Source of the DNA: Deroplatys truncata | Lineage: Eukaryota; Arthropoda; Insecta; Mantodea; Mantidae | DNA length: 64,000 nucleotides | NCBI GenBank assembly: GCA_030765065.1 | Contig: CM060975.1 | Span: 201,972,007 to 202,036,006, forward strand | Direction: 5' to 3' | In this document: positions 58,229 through 64,000 of the stretch, piece after piece | Layout: each line of letters starts with the position of its first letter | How positions within the stretch are numbered: the stretch's first letter is position 1 | The notes under the pieces: generated by a model | What the model saw: only the letters and a program-made list of their open reading frames with translations | What the model was told of the DNA's origin: nothing | Database searches by the model: none | Translations under genes and position numbers: made by a program

Positions 58229-58358
58229 TTACTTTCTCTACTACGTACAGTAAGTAGGGGAAGTATTGTATTCCACCCAAAAATTCGATATCGGAATTTC
58301 ACCGGAAATACATGTTTTGAGACACCCTGAATCTAAAAAAAGCATTTTTGGAAATATC

Positions 58359-58402
<44 letters not shown>

Positions 58403-59158
58403 TGTCCGTGAACAGTATAACTCAGAAACGAACAGTCGGATAAACACCAAACTTGGTATTTAGGTTCAGTATCTTCCAGAGATGCGACATGAAGGTTTTT
58501 AAGAAAATCTCCCCACCCCAGATTACCCTTTACATGGAAAATTTTTCGAAAAGTTTAATTTTCTTAAAAATGGCTCTAACGATTTTGATTAAAATATCAT
58601 AGGTTTAAGATATTTTCATGACAAATAAAATGTATATCTTGAATTTTTTTGGGAATGTCTCCAAAAGTATTCTCCATTGTGAACGACTTTTGCATAACTG
58701 GTAAACCATAAGAGATAGACAAAAATTTTTACTACACAAAAAATGTAGATCGCGTTAAAATACACAATTTATGTCATATACATTTTTTTGTTGAGTGAAC
58801 CATTTTCGAGATATTGCTTGTTATTCCCTTAAATTTTTCAATACTTATTTTCTAAAATGGGAATTCGTTATTCATTTTTTTGTCTTGGATATGCAAAGAG
58901 TTATAATCTGTGGCAAAGGGAATGGTGCTGCACCTAGCAACCAGCTATTAAGAGATATGTATGTGCTTAAAGGCTACTGTTTTTCTATATTGCCCTTGTA
59001 AATATATTTTCCCCTTACATCTACAAGAAAATTGGCAATAAGATAGAGTCTGCAAATGTTTAACTCGATTAACATGAAGTAGATGGAGAATAAGCGTTTG
59101 TAAAAATAGTTTGTACAAGAGTAGAGAAAGTCATTTGAGTGTAACACATCAGATTATT
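58229..59158 (+). mobile_element. HINE-like element, young full-length copy
   Basis: It runs from TTACTTTCTCTACTACG to CACATCAGATTATTTT. The TG tract is expanded to about 39 nt at 58362-58400. The 5' hairpin is intact. Confidence 0.92.
58362..58400. repeat. (TG)n microsatellite inside HINE-like element
   Basis: About nineteen TG units. Confidence 0.95.
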
Positions 59159-59450
59159 TTACTTTTCGCTTTCAAACATGTTGCAGATTTCGTGATGCAT
59201 TGTAAACAGTCGCATTTCATTGGCCAAAGCCACCAAATCATTGTTGAGCGTTTGGGCGTGTCCTTATCTGCTTTCAAGGCTTCCAAAGACTTTAAAAATA
59301 CTGGAAGCAATTTGGCAAGAAAAGTTGTAAGTTGTGAGAACTCTTGGAAAGTCTTGTAAAGCATTGAATTTGACAAACATTTGATCGTGTACACGGAGCT
59401 TAAGAGAGAGAGAGAGAGGCAAAATCTTACTACACAAACAAAACAAAAAA

Positions 59451-60332
59451 ATTTCTGTCGTGTTACACTCACATGACTTTCTCTACTCTTGTACAAACTA
59501 TTTTTACCAACTCTTATTCTCCATATATTTCATATTAATCGAGATAAACATCTACATTTTAATCCAAATAAACCTTTGCAGAAATAGCTGCATTACACAT
59601 TTTGTTATAGATACAAAGGGAACAGCGATAGTCAAGTGTTTAAGAACTGGACGCTCTATACTGGACTTTAAATTCCATACTGTTTCCATGCAATTGAGAG
59701 AAACGATGTTGAAAAGACTTCAAGTAATGAACAATTCGAACCATTAATAATGGATATATCGGAAAGATCTATGACACAAAAAAGATATTTGAAATAAACT
59801 GTGTGTTTTAAAGAGATCTACATTTCTTATTGCAGTACGTTTTCTTCTATCACTTAACGATTACAAGTTATACAATATTATACAAAATTCCTTCTGAATG
59901 ATGTGGACTTCAAAGGCCATTCCAAGAGAATTCAAGATATACATTTGATTTTTTTATTTAAGTATCATTAATATACGGTATTTTAATCAAAATCCTTAAA
60001 GCCATTTTTTAGAAAATCAAAAATTTCAAAAATGTTCCATGTAAATGGTAGTTTGGGTGGAGGAATTTTTTTTAAAATCTTCGTGTCGCATCTTCAGAAG
60101 GTACTGAACCTAAAGCCAGGTTTAGTGTTTATCCCACTTTTCGCATTTGAGTTATGCTGACCAAAGACACACACACGGACCTGTTTCTAGAAATGCTTTT
60201 TTTTTTTTTTAACTTTTATTTTTTTTATTCAGGCAGTCTCAAAGCATGTATTTCCGGTGAAATCTCGGTATCGAACTTTTGGGTGGAATACAATACCTTC
60301 TCTACCTAATATGTGCGTAGTAGAGAAAGTAA
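59451..60332 (-). mobile_element. HINE-like element, mosaic of young and old subfamilies
   Basis: The first 100 bp (TTCTGTCGTGTTACACTCAC to 'cgagataaacatct') are young-type. From about 59550 ('acattttaatccaaataaac') it is old-type to the end GTAGTAGAGAAAGTAA. A part of the alignment is duplicated at the join. The 5' hairpin has an old-type second arm (GGTAGAGAAGG). Confidence 0.85.
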
Positions 60333-60392
60333 AAATCAATTAAAAATAGGAGAATCGAAGATTTTCGATAAAAAGCATTTTATGCTCTACAG

Positions 60393-60636
60393 GTTCGTTT
60401 CTCGAGGAGTTTCGTTTGGCATTTCACGATTATTTAAAATTACGCAACAATTGCATGAAGTGCTGGATGTGAAAGAACATTTTCAGATAAAAGGTGTGCA
60501 AAACATAGATAGCTATTGTCACAGCGATCTTGCGGTAATTGTAATGGAAATTTCAGCAGCTAAAGTGATAGATATTGAGATTATAATAGACGACTCAACT
60601 CTTATTATAACAATCAGCAGAAGAAATGTCAATAGG
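60393..60636 (+). other. Unassigned open frame with splice-like edges
   Basis: A 118-codon frame (60313-60669) begins inside the HINE-like copy and continues through unique sequence. 'tttatgctctacag|g' at 60392 and 'aatagg|gtaagg' at about 60637 look like an acceptor and a donor bounding an 81-codon open stretch. The protein has a hydrophobic, Ile-rich second half and no motif I recognise. It could be a host exon or chance. Confidence 0.2.
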
Positions 60637-60669
60637 GTAAGGTTTTATTTGATAAGAATAAATTGTTAA

Positions 60670-62766
60670 TGACGGGTTCATATTGGTTTATCGTATATGT
60701 AATCCCACAAGAGGTTACAAGTTTTTCGATAGATTCGCGAGTGCGAAGCACGAACACAGTTATCTGAAGAAACTCGAAACTTTGAATGGGGTTTATTAAG
60801 GCTATTGCATGAATAAAATGTAACATGTTCTATAAATAATAATAATAATCACTTTCTTACATGCGTTATTTAAAATCAAATCGCCATTGTGTCTGCTGTC
60901 AGAACACGGCACAATAAATGAATCCACCATCAAATGTGTTACGAAACGCCAACCAATGCTACCAACAGTGCGAATGAGAGAATAGTTAAGCACAAAATTA
61001 AGACAAACTAAAATTAGAGCACAATAAAGGCAGGTTTTCTTCAAGAATATAATGCATTTGGAAAGTGACACTATTTGATATGTATAATTTAATTAAGTAC
61101 CTCAAAAGAATGCACAGAAACCCCAGAATCATTCCGTACCAGAAGGTGGGGAAAAATAAATTTAGCGAAATGCGGCTACCTAAGACCACTTTTCACCCAA
61201 AATATTTTAGAAAGGGACAGTCTCCGCGCATGTCACTCCGTGCAAGCGTTCTGCACTATTTCAAACTAGATTAAGAAAATCTAATTTAAATTAAATTATT
61301 TTTGCACGAATTTGTGTAATACACACGTTCATAGGTTCCTTATTTTTAAAAAAAATATATAATAATGCCTTATGTGCCTTACTTCAAACAAATATAATTA
61401 TGGTTTCTTTTTAAATAATCCACCTTAGTGCAAGTTTTATTCAGTTTAAACATGGCTTTCTTTAAACATAAAAATTAGTGAAAATAAATGTATTTTGCTG
61501 CTGTAAGTGGAAGGTGCAAATCTTTAAAAAAAAATGTTAAAATGAATACGAAATGTATTAAATTACGTTTTGATCCTCAGGCTGTAACTATGAAATATAT
61601 CTGTAAAATGCTTATTCTTACTTTCTGCTGTGTGCTAATGTAAGTAACTTATCAGCTTAACATCGTAATGATACCAATCATTGTCATCTTCCCAGTCACC
61701 AAACAATCTAACTTCAACAATTTGTGGAAATACCTTTCCGTTAGCAAACCCGAGCAAAGAAGAACTCTAACCATTACGTATCTCCAAACATATAAAAAAG
61801 GAAGAATTCCCCCTTTCCGCCAAAAATAAATAATCTGAGACCAATAAATTGCACGAATTATGTGGATAGCAGCGAGTAGACATTTAACAGATCAATCCTA
61901 AAGTTCACTATGGAAGCTAATTTTCAGATCCAAAAGTACCAACAGCAAAGTAAACAGTAAAATGGATGGATTCTAAAGTGTATTGGAAATATCCAATAAA
62001 GGGGCAATACAGTATAACATTTTGGTTTTTCACAATTACTACTCCATTTCGTCGTTAAACGTCATTAATTATACAGTTGATTCTGAATGCAAAGAAGCTG
62101 ATATCCGTTATTGCTCTGAAGTGATAAAGTACAATAATGTAATGGAAATATCACAAAAGTATGCACCACCCGTGAGCACGGAGTATTTAAACAGCTTAAC
62201 AATGAGTGGAAAAACGGACAGTGATGTGCCATACTTTGATTAGAAAATGTTTCAGGAGCAATGCATGTTTTCAGATATAGTAACACATTTATACAATATT
62301 CATAATCTTTGTAATTGTATGATCATAACAGAATAAGATCTAACCATCTGTAGTTAACATCCTCATGTGTATATCTAAGTGCAAGAAACAGATACACCCA
62401 AAGCAAATGCTTTTATTTACTTTATATCTAAGAAAAAAAATGTAAGACAACACAAAATAGAAAGTACCTTCATTATGGATATTTTAATGTCCATGTTTAA
62501 AGTACCTATTGTAAATGTTTATCTTTTCTCAAAACTTCATTTTCTCATTATCTGGTTCTTGCAATCAGGTCTTCAATCAACTAATGCTTGTACATACTCA
62601 TTTTAAGATGATATCTCATACTTAACTCCTCTGAAGTGTGTACGTCACCTACCTGAAACAGAAAACAGGGGTTATTGCATTGGCATGTCACGAACTAAAT
62701 GCGTTTAAGCAACATATGTTCAAATTTATTGTAAATACAGCGCGTTCCACTCGATACCAGTATGAG
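60670..62766. other. Long AT-rich interval, no gene recognised
   Basis: Frames at 61065-61274 and 61983-62243 have no known domain. No repeat partners were found in the window. Confidence 0.5.
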
Positions 62767-62769
62767 TAA
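62767..62769. repeat. Target-site duplication TAA, left
   Basis: Matches TAA at 63745-63747. A 3-bp TWA duplication is typical of Harbinger. Confidence 0.85.
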
Positions 62770-62927
62770 GGCCCGGTTTCACAGTATAAGCTTAAACTTC
62801 GAATCGGGCTTAACCAGAGAGTTAAGCTACAGCTGAGTTTTACAGTGCGTAGTTCAAGCGCTAAGCCGAGATTATACGGGACTCGACTTAAACTGTACTG
62901 ATCTGCGGTTTAAGTTAAGGAGTTGCC

Positions 62928-63086
62928 ATGTTATCTGAGGACGACGATTTTAGTGACGAGGAAATGCAAATTATTTTAAACCATATTCACAACAGAAGAC
63001 GGCCTAATCTGTTTAGAATGCGTCCAAATCATTTCCACATATGGAATGATCGAGAATTCTACGAGAGGTTTCGGTTAAGTAAATAG
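62928..63086 (+). pseudogene. Harbinger transposase, N-terminal remnant (52 codons)
   Basis: It begins MLSEDDDFSDEE, an acidic start, followed by NRRRPNLFRMRPNHF and ending with DREFYERFRLSK and a TAG. 'EF..RFR(L/M)SK' followed by a helix is the conserved N-terminal block of HARBI1/Harbinger transposases (family knowledge). The stop falls right after it. Continuing in the same frame past the TAG gives about 19 more codons, ending in TAA at 63144-63146. This may be the fused C-terminal tail, left by a deletion of the whole catalytic domain. The final TAA overlaps the stop of the convergent Myb-like gene. Confidence 0.75.
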
Positions 63087-63142
63087 TCTGCGATGATGGT
63101 ACTAGAGATTATTGATGATGCAATTAAACATAACACAGACTG

Positions 63143-63481
63143 TTAATCCTTTATTTCCTCGTCGATTGGCGTAATTAACGATGGCATAGCTGGACCTCCA
63201 CCTGTACCCTGAATAGCACGTTTCTCGTCGGCGTATTTCTTTTTTGTAACTTTCTTCAAATTGACATATTTCTTCTTCAACACGGTAGCATCTTTGTATA
63301 TTATTCCGCTCTTTGCATTGAATAACTCCGCAATTTTCCCCCATATTTGGTTCTTCCTGCTCCACAGTACCTTATCAGATTGCTTGCACTCTATTATGTG
63401 TTTATACTGCTTTACAATTTCTAACAGAATTTCTTGAGAAGTGAAGTTAGCAGTACGTTTTGGCTCTGATTTTTCGGTCAT
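63143..63481 (-). CDS. Myb/SANT-like DNA-binding protein of Harbinger element (112 aa, intact)
   Basis: A complete frame runs from ATG at 63481 to the stop at 63143. Features: a basic start, the motif 'NFTSQE' at residues 12-17 with Phe13, then V..YK.IIE.K at 23-33. Trp40 and Trp47 lie in 'W.RK...W..I...FN', Lys-Lys-Lys-Tyr is at 69-72, a basic helix follows at 75-88, and TGGGP is at 93-97. This pattern fits the Myb/SANT-like (Myb_DNA-bind_5 type) proteins encoded as the second gene of Harbinger transposons. Those proteins help the transposase reach the nucleus and bind the termini. The frame is undamaged while the partner transposase is gutted. It could be recently active, or a supplier of Myb-like protein to relatives. 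An exapted host role is possible but not shown. Confidence 0.8.
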   Translation of the reverse strand: MTEKSEPKRTANFTSQEILLEIVKQYKHIIECKQSDKVLWSRKNQIWGKIAELFNAKSGIIYKDATVLKKKYVNLKKVTKKKYADEKRAIQGTGGGPAMPSLITPIDEEIKD

Positions 63482-63744
63482 TTTAATGTGTGTATCTGAA
63501 TAACCTATAAAACCTTACGAGTCACGAGCAGGCGCCGCCATTAACAAATGATGGGAATTCGCTCGATGCGCATGCGCAAGCGTTACCAACTTTAAAGTTC
63601 CGAGGAGGTGTTCAGCTCAGTAAAGCCAAACGTGGTTGCCCTACTGTGAAACTCGCAAAGCTTTAACCAAAGCTTAAGTTTTGTTTAAGCTGCGTCCGTA
63701 GCTTAGTAAAGGTTCGACTTAAGCCTGAACTGTGAAACCGGCCC

Positions 63745-63747
63745 TAA
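63745..63747. repeat. Target-site duplication TAA, right
   Basis: Partner of 62767-62769. Confidence 0.85.
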
Positions 63748-64000
63748 ATGAAGCGATGACATCACAACTTGTGCTAGAAGTGCCCATCGTCTATATCCAT
63801 ATAGAACTGAATCTGGTGCAATATGTTTTGGCAACTCCTTGGTAGTACATCCAAGACGTTCCTTTTCTTTTAACAATAAACACTTAGGGTATTCCAATAA
63901 AAATAGGGTCTTATTTTAGGTGAGGGCATGGCTAATGTCTAGAAAATGACTAGGTTGCAAAATAAGGACCCAATTTTAAGTTTTGAATACGCTTTAAATG
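63748..64000. other. Window end, nothing recognised
   Basis: Unassigned sequence. Confidence 0.4.

Larger units (their letters stand above)
62770..63744. mobile_element. Harbinger/PIF-type DNA transposon, internally deleted (975 bp)
   Basis: The left end GGCCCGGTTTCACAG and the right end reversed GGGCCGGTTTCACAG differ at one of 15 positions. Similarity continues into AAGCTTAA / AGGCTTAA. It is flanked by TAA on both sides. The interior has two convergent frames: a truncated transposase start (plus) and a Myb/SANT-like gene (minus). That is the standard two-gene layout of Harbinger elements. The sub-terminal regions are rich in CTTAA/TTAAG motifs (for example 62791, 62810, 62821, 63671 and 63719), which could be protein-binding sites. 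The catalytic DDE region is missing, so the element depends on a relative. Confidence 0.92.

Overview
The window looks like non-coding DNA from a large, repeat-rich insect or other arthropod genome. It is AT-rich, has no operons, and contains TG, CT and ATT microsatellites, tRNA-derived SINEs and fossils of mariner, Harbinger and non-LTR elements. A polyneopteran such as a cockroach would fit the repeat style, but that is a guess I cannot test here. I found no host gene I would defend. Almost every open frame lies inside a repeat, a microsatellite or chance AT-rich sequence.

The dominant component is one interspersed family of about 0.75-0.96 kb, present in about thirty copies or pieces on both strands. 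By adding intervals it fills about 17-18 kb, or roughly 27% of the window. For this family '+' means that the end beginning TTACTTTCTCTACTACG lies at the lower coordinate. It has a terminal 13-bp hairpin at the 5' end, an internal CA/TG microsatellite, a 12-bp sub-terminal inverted repeat (ACTTTCTCTACT / AGTAGAGAAAGT), and a short 3' hairpin followed by CAGATTTTT. It shows no consistent target-site duplication and inserts in A/T tracts. This architecture best matches the non-autonomous Helentron-associated elements (HINE, as in Drosophila INE-1/DINE-1). No autonomous partner is present. Several copies are nested in one another, and these nests show the insertion boundaries directly.

Other mobile DNA. 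(1) A 975-bp Harbinger/PIF element at 62770-63744 has matched termini, TAA target duplications, an intact Myb/SANT-like gene and a gutted transposase. (2) A 767-bp terminal-inverted-repeat element at 24447-25213 has a paralogous empty site near 45294. (3) Several tRNA-derived SINE families occur: type A (long, GC-rich, up to about 930 bp), type B (tail ending in CCATAAATAAAA), and type C (two different tRNA-like heads on one shared tail). Copies with clear target duplications are at 20662-21170, 44758-45197 and 52605-52864. (4) Mariner-superfamily transposase fossils lie at 31020-31340 and 33370-34010. (5) A decayed non-LTR retrotransposon 3' end with an RNase H domain lies at 37676-38520 on the minus strand.

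Layout. 1-9.7 kb: sparse old HINE-like pieces and SINEs. 10.5-16.6 kb: young HINE-like copies, including a large inverted pair, and type C SINEs. 18-23.7 kb: type A SINEs and a nested HINE-like pair. 24.4-25.9 kb: unknown repeat R1 carrying the inverted-repeat element. 27-31.4 kb: old HINE-like copies in tandem and mariner ends. 32-38.5 kb: the longest SINE A, a mariner fossil and the LINE fossil. 39.4-45.2 kb: nested HINE-like copies and SINE A. 45.2-46.7 kb: second R1. 48-52.9 kb: old HINE-like copies and a young SINE B. 53-57 kb: mostly unassigned. 57-60.3 kb: HINE-like copies. 62.8-63.7 kb: Harbinger.
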